Shown: in pieces, positions 7,878 to 16,344 of the stretch
Position numbering within the stretch: position 1 is the first letter of the stretch
Layout of the letters: each line of letters opens with the position of its first letter
From: Polaribacter sp. MED152
Lineage (GTDB): Bacteria; Bacteroidota; Bacteroidia; Flavobacteriales; Flavobacteriaceae
Direction of reading: 5' to 3'
Length of the DNA: 64,000 nucleotides
Assembly: GCF_000152945.2 (NCBI RefSeq)
Contig: NC_020830.1
Span: 2,056,501 to 2,120,500 of the forward strand
Notes under the pieces: generated by a model
What the model saw: the letters and a program-made list of their open reading frames with translations, nothing else
The model's database searches: none
What the model was told of the DNA's origin: nothing
Position numbers and translations under genes: made by a program

Positions 7878-10175
7878 ATGAAAAAGACTTCATCCCTAAT
7901 ATCTTTCTTACTAATTCTTGGTATAGTTTATTGGAGTTTTTACGATTTAAAACCTACTTCATCTACAGAAAAAGCCTTGGAGAAAAAAGGTTTTTACATG
8001 AGTAAAGCTTTAAATCATTTACAGAAAATTAGCAAAAAAACACATTTTGTAGGCTCTAAAAATCATAAGGAAGTACAGAATTATATTGTTGATGAATTAA
8101 CAAAGTTAGGTTTAGAAGTCAGCATTCAAACCCAGACTGCAATAAACAAAAAATGGGTTGCAGGCACAACTACAGAGAATATTTTAGCGCGAATTAAAGG
8201 TTCTGAAAAAGGCAAGGCTTTGCTACTTTTAACTCATTACGATTCTAACCCACATTCAGCTTTAGGAGCAAGTGATGCAGGTTCTGGAGTTGTTACAATT
8301 TTAGAAGGAGTTAGAGCTTTTTTGGCCAATGGAGAAACGCCCAAAAATGATATTATAATTTTAATTTCTGATGCTGAAGAAATAGGTTTGTTAGGTGCAC
8401 AAGCTTTTGTAGATGCACATGACTGGGCAAAAGACGTAGGCTTAGTATTAAACTTTGAGGCTAGAGGTAGTGGAGGTCCAAGCTACATGTTGATGGAAAC
8501 AAATGGAAAAAACAGTAAGCTTTTAAATGCTTTTTTAGAAGCAGAACCTAACTTTCCTTCTGCAAATTCTTTAATGTATAGTATTTATAAAAAATTACCT
8601 AATGATACAGATTTAACCGTTTTTAGAGAAGATGGCAATATTAATGGTTTCAATTTTGCTTTTATAGATGATCATTTTGATTATCATACAGCACAAGATT
8701 CTTACGAACGTTTAGATAGAGAAACGTTAATGCATCAAGCAGATTATTTAATGACGTTGTTAAATTATTTTGCTTTTTCAGACATCGAAAATTTAGACTC
8801 TGATGAAGATTCAGTATATGTAAATTTTCCATTTATAAAAATGCTAACCTTTCCTTTTGCTTGGGTAAATGCTTTGCTAGTTGGTGCTATTTTAGTATTT
8901 CTAGTTTTACTGTTTTTTGGCTTCTCTTTAAACAGGATAAAAGGGAAAGAAGTGTTGCTGGGCTTTGTTCCGTTTTTGGGTTCTTTACTTTTATGTGGTT
9001 TACTTTCTTATTTTGGTTGGGAGTTGTTGAAAATAATTCATCCACAGTATAAGGATATTTTGCATGGTTTTACCTATAATGGTCATGCCTACATTGCAGC
9101 ATTTACTTGCCTAAACTTATTTATTACATTTAAAATTTATAGTTATTTTTCAAAACTTGAAAAGCCAACAAGTTTAATCATTGCACCTATTTTTTTATGG
9201 TTGATTATTTGTACAATTATCACCTTTACTTTAAAAGGAGCAGGGTTTTTTATTATTCCTGTTTTTATAGGTTTAGTGATATTGGCTTTGGCAATATTTA
9301 CAAATTTAAATTCTAGTTTTAGGTCCCTTCTATTTACCATTTTATCTATACCAACAATTTATATTTTTGCGCCTTTTGTAAAAATGTTCCCTGTTGGTTT
9401 AGGGTTAAAAATGTTATTAATTAGTGCCGTTTTTGTTGTACTAATTTTTGGTTTACTTGTGTTGTCATTCAACCATAAAAGAACAGGAATTATCATAAAA
9501 TTAAGTGGTTTATTCTGTGTGCTATTTTTTGCGTATGCTACTTATAATAGCGGCTTTTCAGTAGACAATAAAAAGCCAAATAGTATTGTGTACATTCAAA
9601 ATTCTAACGATTCTACAGCATATTTTGGTACTTATAATAAAACTTTAGATGCCTACACTTCTCAAATTTTTAATGAAAATTCTGTTAAAGGTAGTATTGA
9701 AAGTGCAGAAACAAAAAGTAAATATAATTCACGTTTTACATATCATAAAAAAACCAAGTTTAAAAATATAGCTTCTGCAAATATTACGATTACTACAGAT
9801 ACAATAATGGGTAAAAAGCGTTTTTTAGAAGTAATCGTTTCACCTGAAAGAAAAGTAAATAAATTAGAATTTATCACTAAAGATAAAGTAACCTTACAGC
9901 AGTTTAAAGTAAATGACGCTTTGGTTTTAAAAGGCAAAAATTACACTATTAATTACGGTACATTTTTAATTTATCATATGGCAAATTCTGATGAAGATGT
10001 TACTTTAACTTTTACTATAGATAAAAACGAAAAGCTAGATTTTATTCTGAATGAAATTTCTTACGATTTATTAACGAATGATAATTTTAAGATTATACCT
10101 AGAACAGATGAAATGATGCCTATGCCATTTGTTACAAATGATGCAATTATTATAACAAAAAAGCTGAAAATATAA
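7878..10175 (+). CDS. M28 family zinc aminopeptidase with C-terminal membrane domain
   Basis: 765 residues. One N-terminal membrane helix (about 8-24), then a peptidase domain (about 40-310) with the two-zinc ligand set: His120 (LTHYDS), Asp133 (GASDAG), Glu167/168 (SDAEEIG), Glu194 (NFEARG) and His270 (YHTAQDS). From about 325 to 560 there are eight or nine hydrophobic helices, then an extracytoplasmic beta-rich tail. This layout resembles the ER/vacuolar membrane M28 peptidases (FXNA/Pff1 type) and is common in Bacteroidota. It probably trims peptides on the periplasmic face. A hairpin at its stop codon is shared with pgk. Confidence 0.88.
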   Translation: MKKTSSLISFLLILGIVYWSFYDLKPTSSTEKALEKKGFYMSKALNHLQKISKKTHFVGSKNHKEVQNYIVDELTKLGLEVSIQTQTAINKKWVAGTTTENILARIKGSEKGKALLLLTHYDSNPHSALGASDAGSGVVTILEGVRAFLANGETPKNDIIILISDAEEIGLLGAQAFVDAHDWAKDVGLVLNFEARGSGGPSYMLMETNGKNSKLLNAFLEAEPNFPSANSLMYSIYKKLPNDTDLTVFREDGNINGFNFAFIDDHFDYHTAQDSYERLDRETLMHQADYLMTLLNYFAFSDIENLDSDEDSVYVNFPFIKMLTFPFAWVNALLVGAILVFLVLLFFGFSLNRIKGKEVLLGFVPFLGSLLLCGLLSYFGWELLKIIHPQYKDILHGFTYNGHAYIAAFTCLNLFITFKIYSYFSKLEKPTSLIIAPIFLWLIICTIITFTLKGAGFFIIPVFIGLVILALAIFTNLNSSFRSLLFTILSIPTIYIFAPFVKMFPVGLGLKMLLISAVFVVLIFGLLVLSFNHKRTGIIIKLSGLFCVLFFAYATYNSGFSVDNKKPNSIVYIQNSNDSTAYFGTYNKTLDAYTSQIFNENSVKGSIESAETKSKYNSRFTYHKKTKFKNIASANITITTDTIMGKKRFLEVIVSPERKVNKLEFITKDKVTLQQFKVNDALVLKGKNYTINYGTFLIYHMANSDEDVTLTFTIDKNEKLDFILNEISYDLLTNDNFKIIPRTDEMMPMPFVTNDAIIITKKLKI

Positions 10176-10197
10176 TTCTATATTTTCAGCTTTTTCA
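10161..10197. terminator. Bidirectional terminator between the M28 gene and pgk
   Basis: Arms AAGCTGAAAATATA (10161-10174) and its complement (10179-10192), loop ATTC, with T-runs on both sides. The stem overlaps the stop codon of the M28 gene and serves both convergent units. Confidence 0.85.
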
Positions 10198-10215
10198 ATA
10201 ATTTATATTTAAATA

Positions 10216-11403
10216 CTATTTTAAAATAGCTTCTATACCTGGTAAAGATTTACCTTCTAACATTTCTAACATTGCTCCACCACCTGTAGAAACATAGCTT
10301 ACTTTATCTGCAAAGCCAAATTGTTTTACTGCAGCAACAGAATCACCTCCACCAACTAAAGAAAATGCGCCGTTTTTTGTTGCATTATCAATTGAGTTTC
10401 CAAGAGCAATGGTTCCTTTTGCAAAAGATTCCATTTCAAAAACACCTAAAGGCCCATTCCATAAAATGGTTTTACACTTGTTTACAACTGCATCAAAATT
10501 TTCTAAAGATTTAGGTCCAGCATCTAAACCTTGCCAACCATCAGGAATTACAGTTACATCTATAACTTGTGTATTTGCATCGTTGTTAAAAGCATCTGCA
10601 GCAATTACATCTACAGGTATATGTACTTCAACACCTTTTTCTTTAGCTTGTTTTAAAATATCTAAAGCCAACTCCATTTTATCATCTTCACAAATAGAAT
10701 CTCCAACAGAACCACCTTGCGCTTTTATAAAAGTAAAAGTCATTCCACCACCAATAATTAAATGATCTACTTTGTCTAGAATATTTTTAATTACAGTAAT
10801 TTTAGAAGATACTTTTGCACCACCTAAAATGGCTAAAACCGGTTTTTCTGAATTGTTTAAAACCTTATCTATACTTTCAATTTCTCTAGCTAATAAGTTT
10901 CCAAAACACTTATTTTCTTCAAAAAACTGTGCAATTATTGTAGTAGATGCATGCGCTCTATGAGCTGTACCAAAGGCATCATTTACATAAATGTCTCCAA
11001 ATTTAGATAACTTTTCTGCAAAGGCTACATCACCATTTTTTTCTTCTTCATAAAAACGTAAATTTTCTAAAAGTAAAATCTCACCAGCATCTAAATTAGC
11101 AACAGCTTCTTCCACTTTAGGTCCTATACAGTCATCTACAAATTTTACATTACACCCAATAACATCTACAACAGATTTTACTACATGCTTTAATGAAAAT
11201 TCTTCTTGTTTACCTTTTGGACGCCCTAAATGCGACATTAAAACACAACTACCTCCATCTTCTAACACCTTAATAATTGTAGATTTTGCAGCCTGAATTC
11301 TAGTATTGTCAGTTACTTCAAAATTATCATTTAAAGGCACATTAAAGTCTACTCTAATAATGGCTCTTTTTTTATCGAAATTAAAATCGTTTAAGGTTTT
11401 CAT
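10216..11403 (-). CDS. pgk: Phosphoglycerate kinase
   Basis: 395 residues, the normal bacterial length. It makes ATP from 1,3-bisphosphoglycerate in glycolysis and works in reverse in gluconeogenesis. Clear signatures: 'RAIIRVDFNVPLND' with substrate-binding Asp and Asn, 'LMSHLGRPKG', 'LLLENLRFYEEEKNG', 'NDAFGTAHRAHAST', 'ILGGAKVSSKI', and the nucleotide loop 'SLVGGGDSVAAVKQF'. The gene is monocistronic. A TATTTTTG -7 box on the minus strand (plus 11427-11434) is placed 23 bases before the ATG. Confidence 0.98.
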   Translation of the reverse strand: MKTLNDFNFDKKRAIIRVDFNVPLNDNFEVTDNTRIQAAKSTIIKVLEDGGSCVLMSHLGRPKGKQEEFSLKHVVKSVVDVIGCNVKFVDDCIGPKVEEAVANLDAGEILLLENLRFYEEEKNGDVAFAEKLSKFGDIYVNDAFGTAHRAHASTTIIAQFFEENKCFGNLLAREIESIDKVLNNSEKPVLAILGGAKVSSKITVIKNILDKVDHLIIGGGMTFTFIKAQGGSVGDSICEDDKMELALDILKQAKEKGVEVHIPVDVIAADAFNNDANTQVIDVTVIPDGWQGLDAGPKSLENFDAVVNKCKTILWNGPLGVFEMESFAKGTIALGNSIDNATKNGAFSLVGGGDSVAAVKQFGFADKVSYVSTGGGAMLEMLEGKSLPGIEAILK

Positions 11404-11506
11404 GTTTTTTATGTATCGCTTTTCAACAAAAATACTTTATTATTTAGGTTTACCGAAATTGAAATCTTAAAAATTAAGATATCGTTTTCGCGCTTAAACC
11501 ATTCTT

Positions 11507-12286
11507 TTAAAACTTAATAAAAGGATTGCTTTTCCTGTTTTTAAATCCATGATAAGCAGCTAAAACAAACAGTATAACTGCAGCTATAAAAGCATTATTG
11601 GCCACAGTTGTGTAATTATCATAATTTGCTACACCAATAGCAATTAAGGCCCAAGTGCCTACTAAAGCAAACTCTCTCATATTTCTTTTAAATATAACAA
11701 TGATGTTAATAATTGTTGCAATTGCAATCATTATTATAGTCCAAACTTCTGCAGATAATCCAAAGCCATTCCAGTTTATTTTTACCAAATAAGAAGAAAC
11801 ATTGGCAATACTTGCAACTGTTACCCAGCCACTATAGATTACAAATGGCCACCATAAAAATACAATGGTAGATTTTGTGGCATCAAAAAGCTCCATATTA
11901 TTATTTACTACTATTTTTAAAAGTGATATCAGCAAAACAAAAATGCAAATGCATGATAGACCTGTGTAACCGTAAATCCAACAGAAAACCCAGGCACTAT
12001 TTGCAATGCAAGAAATGATAAACCAAAAACCTATTTTTAGTATAAAATCATCGTTTTTAACTTTTACGAACAAACTTCTGCCTTGATAAATAGCAAACCC
12101 AAGCAGTAATAAATAAATGATACCCCAAATTGAAAATGCATAGCCTGCAGGCGTAAATAAAGATTTTATATTATCTGAAACTCCACCAATTGTTTTGCCA
12201 TCCATAGCACCTGTATTTGATAAGTAGTTGATAAAAATCACAGATACAAAGGCAATACCATTTAAAATTTGTAATAATTTCTTCAT
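11507..12286 (-). CDS. TspO/MBR-like multi-pass membrane protein
   Basis: 259 residues with about seven hydrophobic helices. The segment 'FTPAGYAFSIWGIIYLLLLG' (about 46-65) and several Trp residues ('WWPFVIYSGWVTVASIANV') match the long, TspO-related 'tryptophan-rich sensory protein' annotation group rather than the classic 160-residue TspO. TspO proteins bind porphyrins and other hydrophobic ligands, but for this long subfamily no function is established. It stands alone, divergent from holB. The family relationship is remembered pattern similarity and should be treated as tentative. Confidence 0.65.
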   Translation of the reverse strand: MKKLLQILNGIAFVSVIFINYLSNTGAMDGKTIGGVSDNIKSLFTPAGYAFSIWGIIYLLLLGFAIYQGRSLFVKVKNDDFILKIGFWFIISCIANSAWVFCWIYGYTGLSCICIFVLLISLLKIVVNNNMELFDATKSTIVFLWWPFVIYSGWVTVASIANVSSYLVKINWNGFGLSAEVWTIIMIAIATIINIIVIFKRNMREFALVGTWALIAIGVANYDNYTTVANNAFIAAVILFVLAAYHGFKNRKSNPFIKF

Positions 12287-12351
12287 TATTTATGTTTGAT
12301 AAGTTCAGTGATTAAAATTACAAAATCTAAATTTAAAATTTTCTAAAGTTC

Positions 12352-12359
12352 TATATTTG
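12352..12359 (+). promoter_or_regulatory. -7 promoter element of holB, 4 bases from the ATG
   Basis: TATATTTG fits TAnnTTTG exactly, and the ATG of holB follows after only 4 bases (CTAT). The message should begin at or within a few bases of the start codon. Confidence 0.6.
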
Positions 12360-12363
12360 CTAT

Positions 12364-13506
12364 ATGCTTTTCAACCAAATTATAGGTCAAGAACATATTA
12401 AAAATCACCTTAAAAAGTCTGCAGAAAATGGCAGAATACCTCATGCTCAATTATTTGTTGGTAAAGAAGGTTCAGGTACTTTGCCAATGGCAATTGCTTA
12501 TGCTCAGTATTTGTTGTGTAATTTTTCTAGTGATGCAGATGCTTGTAATTTAAAGTGTAATAAACTACAACATCCAGATTTACATTTTGCTTTTCCTGTA
12601 ACTACTAACGATGTTGTAAAAAAGCATCCAGTTAGTAATCTGTTTTTAGAAGATTGGAGAGATTTTGTCGAAAATCAACCTTATGGAAGTTTATTCAATT
12701 GGTTGCAACACATAGGTGTAGAAAATAAGCAAGGCCTAATTAATGTTGATGAGGCAGAAGATGTTGTAAAGAAATTAAAACTTAAAAGTTTTGAAGGTGG
12801 TTTTAAAGTGATGATAATTTGGATGGCAGAAAAAATGAATATTGCAGCTGCTAATAAATTATTAAAGTTGATAGAGGAGCCACCAGAAAAAACGGTGTTT
12901 ATTTTAATTACAGAAAACGAAGAGCAAATTATAAACACGATTAAATCGCGTTGTCAAGCATTACATTTTCCTGTTTTGGCAGAACAAGACATAATAAATG
13001 CCTTAATTGTAAATCATCAGGTAGAAGACAAAAAAGCTGCAAATATTGCGCATCAAGCAGAAGGTAACTTTAATAAAGCTTTACATTTATTACATAATGA
13101 TTCTTCTGATTTAGTTTTTGAAGAGTGGTTTATTGCTTGGATAAGAACTGCCTTTAAAGCCAAAGGAAACGCAACAGTTGTTCAGCAATTAATTGCATGG
13201 TCTGATACAATTGCAAAAACAGGTAGAGAAACCCAAAAACGATTTTTAGAATATTGCTTACAGTTTTTTAGACAAGCTTTATTAATGAACTATAAGTCTG
13301 ATCAGTTGGTTTTTATGGAAACAAAAACCAATTTTCAGTTGTCTAAATTTGCACCTTTTGTGCATTCAGGAAACATCTTAGAAATTGAGAAAGAAATTAG
13401 CGAAGCTATTTATCATATAGAAAGAAATGGTAATGCAAAAATTATTTTGTTAGATCTTTCTATGAAATTAACACGATTCTTACATAAGAAAGAAGAGAAG
13501 GTTTAA
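12364..13506 (+). CDS. holB: DNA polymerase III subunit delta'
   Basis: 380 residues. This is the clamp-loader subunit that, with delta and gamma/tau, opens the sliding clamp. The N-terminal AAA+ module starts 'FNQIIGQEHIKNHLKKSAENGRI' style (residues 3-25, shown in part) with 'IPHAQLFVGKEGSGTL'. The Walker A loop (33-40) lacks the Lys-Thr/Ser pair, as is usual for delta', which does not hydrolyse ATP. A zinc-module remnant has Cys52, Cys61 and Cys65. 'IWMAEKMNIAAANKLLKLIEEPP' spans the SRC-preceding helix and 'TIKSRCQALHF' the SRC motif. ATG chosen because it follows a perfect -7 element. Confidence 0.93.
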   Translation: MLFNQIIGQEHIKNHLKKSAENGRIPHAQLFVGKEGSGTLPMAIAYAQYLLCNFSSDADACNLKCNKLQHPDLHFAFPVTTNDVVKKHPVSNLFLEDWRDFVENQPYGSLFNWLQHIGVENKQGLINVDEAEDVVKKLKLKSFEGGFKVMIIWMAEKMNIAAANKLLKLIEEPPEKTVFILITENEEQIINTIKSRCQALHFPVLAEQDIINALIVNHQVEDKKAANIAHQAEGNFNKALHLLHNDSSDLVFEEWFIAWIRTAFKAKGNATVVQQLIAWSDTIAKTGRETQKRFLEYCLQFFRQALLMNYKSDQLVFMETKTNFQLSKFAPFVHSGNILEIEKEISEAIYHIERNGNAKIILLDLSMKLTRFLHKKEEKV

Positions 13507-13509
13507 AAA

Positions 13510-13680
13510 TTATCTTTTCCAAGTGCCTCCATAAACGTAATAAGGATTGTCTTTTTTTACTTCTAACAAACATTTTTCACAGGTAAAAACCCATTTTTTA
13601 GGTTGTTTGTATTGTATTCTATACATGGTAGAAAAATCTTTTTTACAGATTTCGCAATATTTAATTCTAGATATAGCCAC
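13510..13680 (-). CDS. 56-residue zinc-ribbon protein, GTG start
   Basis: A small gene on the minus strand with GTG at 13680 and TAA at 13510-13512. The protein begins VAISRIKYCEICKKDF and contains two CxxC pairs (YCEICK and FTCEKCL), then ends 'YYVYGGTWKR'. The only in-frame ATG (codon 19) would remove the first CxxC pair, and a stop lies four codons before the GTG, so GTG is the best start. It begins 12 bases after the ribE stop and is probably co-transcribed with it. The four Cys residues point to one bound zinc ion. I recall close small proteins in other flavobacteria, with no known function. Confidence 0.75.
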   Translation of the reverse strand: MAISRIKYCEICKKDFSTMYRIQYKQPKKWVFTCEKCLLEVKKDNPYYVYGGTWKR

Positions 13681-13692
13681 TAGAAATATAGG

Positions 13693-14280
13693 TTAAGACA
13701 AGTTTGTTAAACGAGCTACATATTTACCAATTACATCAAATTCTAAGTTTACAGTATCACCAATTTGCAAAGTTTTAAAGGTTGTGTTTTCCCAAGTATA
13801 AGGAATTATGGCTACAGAAAAGCCAGAATTGGTTGAGTTAACTACAGTTAAACTAACACCATTTATCGTTATAGAACCTTTTTCAATGGTAACATTATTT
13901 TTATTAGAGTTGTATTCAAAAGTATACACTGTACTTCCATTTTCATCTTTAATGTTTTTACAAATACCAGTTTCATCTACATGACCTTGTACTATATGTC
14001 CATCTAACCTATCACCCAATTTCATAGCGCGTTCAAGATTTACAATGTCTGTAGGTTTAAGATTGCCAATATTGGTTTTATCTAAGGTTTCTTTAATGGC
14101 AGTTACAGTATACTCGTCATTATTAATACCAACCACAGTTAAGCAAACACCATTATGAGCTACACTTTGGTCTATTTTTAATTCATTAGTTATAGAACTT
14201 TCTATGGTTAGATGAACATTTTCTTGTTCTTTAACTACATTTTTTACGGTACCAAGTGTTTCAATTATTCCTGTAAACAT
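13693..14280 (-). CDS. ribE: Riboflavin synthase alpha chain
   Basis: 195 residues. It dismutates two 6,7-dimethyl-8-ribityllumazine molecules into riboflavin and a pyrimidinedione. Two lumazine-binding repeats are evident: the first starts MFTGIIETLGTV and contains 'VAHNGVCLTVVGI'; the second contains 'GDRLDGHIVQGHVDETG' and 'SITINGVSLTVVNS'. Length and motifs are standard. No FMN riboswitch is seen in the short upstream region. The gene diverges from pdxA with -7 boxes facing each other (14297-14318). Confidence 0.97.
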   Translation of the reverse strand: MFTGIIETLGTVKNVVKEQENVHLTIESSITNELKIDQSVAHNGVCLTVVGINNDEYTVTAIKETLDKTNIGNLKPTDIVNLERAMKLGDRLDGHIVQGHVDETGICKNIKDENGSTVYTFEYNSNKNNVTIEKGSITINGVSLTVVNSTNSGFSVAIIPYTWENTTFKTLQIGDTVNLEFDVIGKYVARLTNLS

Positions 14281-14296
14281 ATCATTAAAAATTAGT

Positions 14297-14318
14297 TACT
14301 TTTGTAGTAACAAAAATA
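14297..14318. promoter_or_regulatory. Face-to-face -7 elements of pdxA and ribE
   Basis: Plus-strand TACTTTTG at 14297-14304 points toward pdxA; six bases on, CAAAAATA at 14311-14318 is TATTTTTG on the minus strand, pointing to ribE. Both start points would fall near 14306-14309, so only one polymerase can bind at a time. No good -33 box is visible for either. Confidence 0.55.
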
Positions 14319-14338
14319 AGCATATTACAAGGTTTACT

Positions 14339-15373
14339 ATGGATAAAACTGATAAAATAATTGTTGGTATTTCAATTGGAGATTTAAATGGAATTGGTGT
14401 TGAGGTAATTTTGAAGACTTTCGAAGACAAACGAATGCTAGATTTTTGTACCCCTGTACTTTTTGGAGCTACAAAGGCCATTTCTTATCATAAGAAAACA
14501 TTGGGTTTAGAAACTCCTGTTCATGGAATTACATCAATAAACCAAATAAACCACAACAAGATAAATGTTTTAAATATTTGGAAAGAGGAGGTTAAACTAG
14601 AATTAGGGAATGCTACTAAAGAATCTGGTAATTATGCCTTTAAATCTTTAGAAGCTGCAGTAGATCATCTCAAAGAAAATAAGATAGATGTTCTTGTAAC
14701 TGCACCAATTAATAAAGAGAATATTCAGTCAGAATTTTTTAAGACACCTGGTCATACAGAATATTTAGAAGAAAAATTAGATGGGAATAGCCTAATGATT
14801 TTAATGACGGATGAATTAAGAATTGGTTTAATTACGGGTCATATTCCTATATCTAAAGTTGCAGAAACAATTACTCCAGAATTAATTAAGAGTAAAGTAT
14901 CAACCATGTATAACTCCTTACGCAAAGATTTTGGCATCAATAAACCTAAAATTGCGGTTTTATCTTTAAATCCACATTGTGGTGATAATGGAATTATAGG
15001 TGAAGAAGATGATGCTATAATAAAACCAACTGTAACAGAAATTGCAGCATCTGGTATGCTAGTATTTGGGCCCTATGCAGCAGATGGTTTCTTTGGTTCA
15101 GAAACCTACAAGCAGTTTGATGGTGTCTTGGCTACTTATCACGATCAAGGTTTAGCACCATTCAAAGCCTTGTCTTTTGGCAAGGGTGTAAACTTTACAG
15201 CAGGCTTAAATCATGTAAGAACTTCTCCAGATCATGGTACAGGTTATGACATTGCAGGTAAAAACCAAGCCAACCCATCTTCTTTTAAAGAAGCATTATT
15301 TACTGCAATTCAAGTATATAGATCTAGAGAGGAGTATAAAGAATTAACGCAAAACCCTTTAAAAGTAAGGTAA
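14339..15373 (+). CDS. pdxA: 4-hydroxythreonine-4-phosphate dehydrogenase
   Basis: 344 residues. It oxidises 4-phosphohydroxy-L-threonine in the DXP-dependent route to pyridoxal phosphate. Family motifs: 'GISIGDLNGIGVEVILK' at the start, 'DVLVTAPINKENIQ', 'FFKTPGHTEYLEEKL', 'LSLNPHCGDNGIIGEED', 'GPYAADGFFG' and 'YHDQGLAPFKALSFGKGVN', which hold the metal-binding His residues, then 'RTSPDHGTGYDIAG'. The length is a little above the usual ~330. No other PLP genes are next to it; the gene order pdxA next to ribE is seen in other flavobacteria as far as I recall. Confidence 0.97.
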   Translation: MDKTDKIIVGISIGDLNGIGVEVILKTFEDKRMLDFCTPVLFGATKAISYHKKTLGLETPVHGITSINQINHNKINVLNIWKEEVKLELGNATKESGNYAFKSLEAAVDHLKENKIDVLVTAPINKENIQSEFFKTPGHTEYLEEKLDGNSLMILMTDELRIGLITGHIPISKVAETITPELIKSKVSTMYNSLRKDFGINKPKIAVLSLNPHCGDNGIIGEEDDAIIKPTVTEIAASGMLVFGPYAADGFFGSETYKQFDGVLATYHDQGLAPFKALSFGKGVNFTAGLNHVRTSPDHGTGYDIAGKNQANPSSFKEALFTAIQVYRSREEYKELTQNPLKVR

Positions 15374-15426
15374 TTTTAAAGTATTTTAATTTTTTAATAA
15401 AAATATGGCAGAAATACATTTTTTTG

Positions 15427-15434
15427 TATCTTTG
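15427..15434 (+). promoter_or_regulatory. -7 element of the DUF177-rpmF unit
   Basis: TATCTTTG fits TAnnTTTG exactly and lies 22 bases before the ATG at 15457. The -33 region is not recognisable. Confidence 0.55.
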
Positions 15435-15456
15435 CACGCTCAATTGATGTTTGACA

Positions 15457-15993
15457 ATGAAAGACTTAAAACAATTCAACATACAGTTTGTAGGATTAAA
15501 AGAAGGAAAACATGAGTTCAATTATTCTATTGATAATAAGTTCTTTGAAGCTTTTAATTTTGATGATTTTGAAAGTGCATCTATAAAAGTTTCATTATAT
15601 TTTGTAAAAAAAAGCACATTATTCGAGCTTACATTTATAGCAGAAGGTACAGTAGAAGTGCCTTGTGACGTTACAAATGAGTTGTATGATCAAGAAATTG
15701 ATTCAGAATTGCCTTTAGTTGTAAAGTTTGGTCCTGAATATAATGATGATAATGAGGAGATTTTAATTTTACCTCATGAAGCATATGAGTTTAATGTTGC
15801 ACAATTTATTTATGAAATGATTGTTTTAGCGGTTCCTAATAAAAGAGTACATCCAAAAGTATTAGATGGCACAATGGAATCTGAAGCGTTAAACAAATTA
15901 AAAGAACTAGAAATAAAAGAAGAAAAAACTGTAGAAACTACAGACCCAAGATGGGATAAATTAAAGAATTTAATAACAGAAAAAAAGACATAA
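15457..15993 (+). CDS. DUF177 (YceD-like) protein
   Basis: 178 residues from ATG 15457 (a TTG two codons upstream is less likely). DUF177/YceD proteins are encoded next to rpmF in most bacteria and are involved in 23S rRNA metabolism in plants and bacteria. Here the protein has '[15 protein letters not shown]'-like N-terminal strands, a central '[15 protein letters not shown]' and the family's C-terminal '[14 protein letters not shown]' with '[11 protein letters not shown]'. The zinc-binding Cys pair seen in some homologues is missing; only one Cys is left. One base separates its stop from the rpmF ATG. Confidence 0.9.
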   Translation: MKDLKQFNIQFVGLKEGKHEFNYSIDNKFFEAFNFDDFESASIKVSLYFVKKSTLFELTFIAEGTVEVPCDVTNELYDQEIDSELPLVVKFGPEYNDDNEEILILPHEAYEFNVAQFIYEMIVLAVPNKRVHPKVLDGTMESEALNKLKELEIKEEKTVETTDPRWDKLKNLITEKKT

Positions 15994-15994
15994 A

Positions 15995-16189
15995 ATGGCA
16001 CATCCTAAAAGAAAAATATCTAAAACTAGAAGAGATAAGAGGAGAACACATTATAAAGCATCTGCTCAACAAATAGCTACAGATCCAACAACTGGAGAAG
16101 CACATTTATATCATAGAGCTCATTGGCATGAAGGTAAATTATATTACAGAGGCCAAGTTGTTTTAGAATCTGCATCTGCAGAGGCTTAA
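15995..16189 (+). CDS. rpmF: 50S ribosomal protein L32
   Basis: 64 residues starting [17 protein letters not shown], the unmistakable basic L32 opening. The C-terminal half (THYKAS...[19 protein letters not shown]) lacks the CxxC pairs of zinc-binding L32, so this is the zinc-free form, as is normal in Bacteroidota. It is co-transcribed with DUF177 just upstream and ends at the strong terminator at 16211. plsX, which often follows rpmF in other phyla, is absent. Confidence 0.98.
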   Translation: MAHPKRKISKTRRDKRRTHYKASAQQIATDPTTGEAHLYHRAHWHEGKLYYRGQVVLESASAEA

Positions 16190-16210
16190 GAACAAGCTTA
16201 TCAAAATATC

Positions 16211-16240
16211 AAAAAACCCTCAATTTTGAGGGTTTTTTTT
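16211..16240 (+). terminator. Terminator after rpmF
   Basis: Arms CCCTCAA and TTGAGGG within a longer A/T-flanked palindrome, followed by eight T residues. The stop of rpmF is 22 bases upstream. It separates rpmF from fabH, which has its own -7 element. Confidence 0.9.
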
Positions 16241-16304
16241 CGTTATTTATCTAAAAACTGTCTATTTTGATGTTTTTTAGGTAAAACAGTGTTATAATTT
16301 TCAT

Positions 16305-16312
16305 TACTTTTG
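16305..16312 (+). promoter_or_regulatory. -7 element of the fabH-accB-accC unit
   Basis: TACTTTTG (exact TAnnTTTG), 32 bases before the fabH ATG and downstream of the rpmF terminator. It implies independent transcription of the fatty-acid genes. Confidence 0.55.
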
Positions 16313-16344
16313 ACTATTCTAAATTTTAGAAATAAACCTTAATT

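Noticed and set aside
10409..10963. Plus-strand ORFs opposite pgk
   Set aside because: They are antisense frames of a highly conserved enzyme and show no recognisable protein features.
14281..14338. FMN riboswitch before ribE
   Set aside because: The interval to pdxA is only 58 bases and has none of the conserved RFN elements; promoter boxes fill it.
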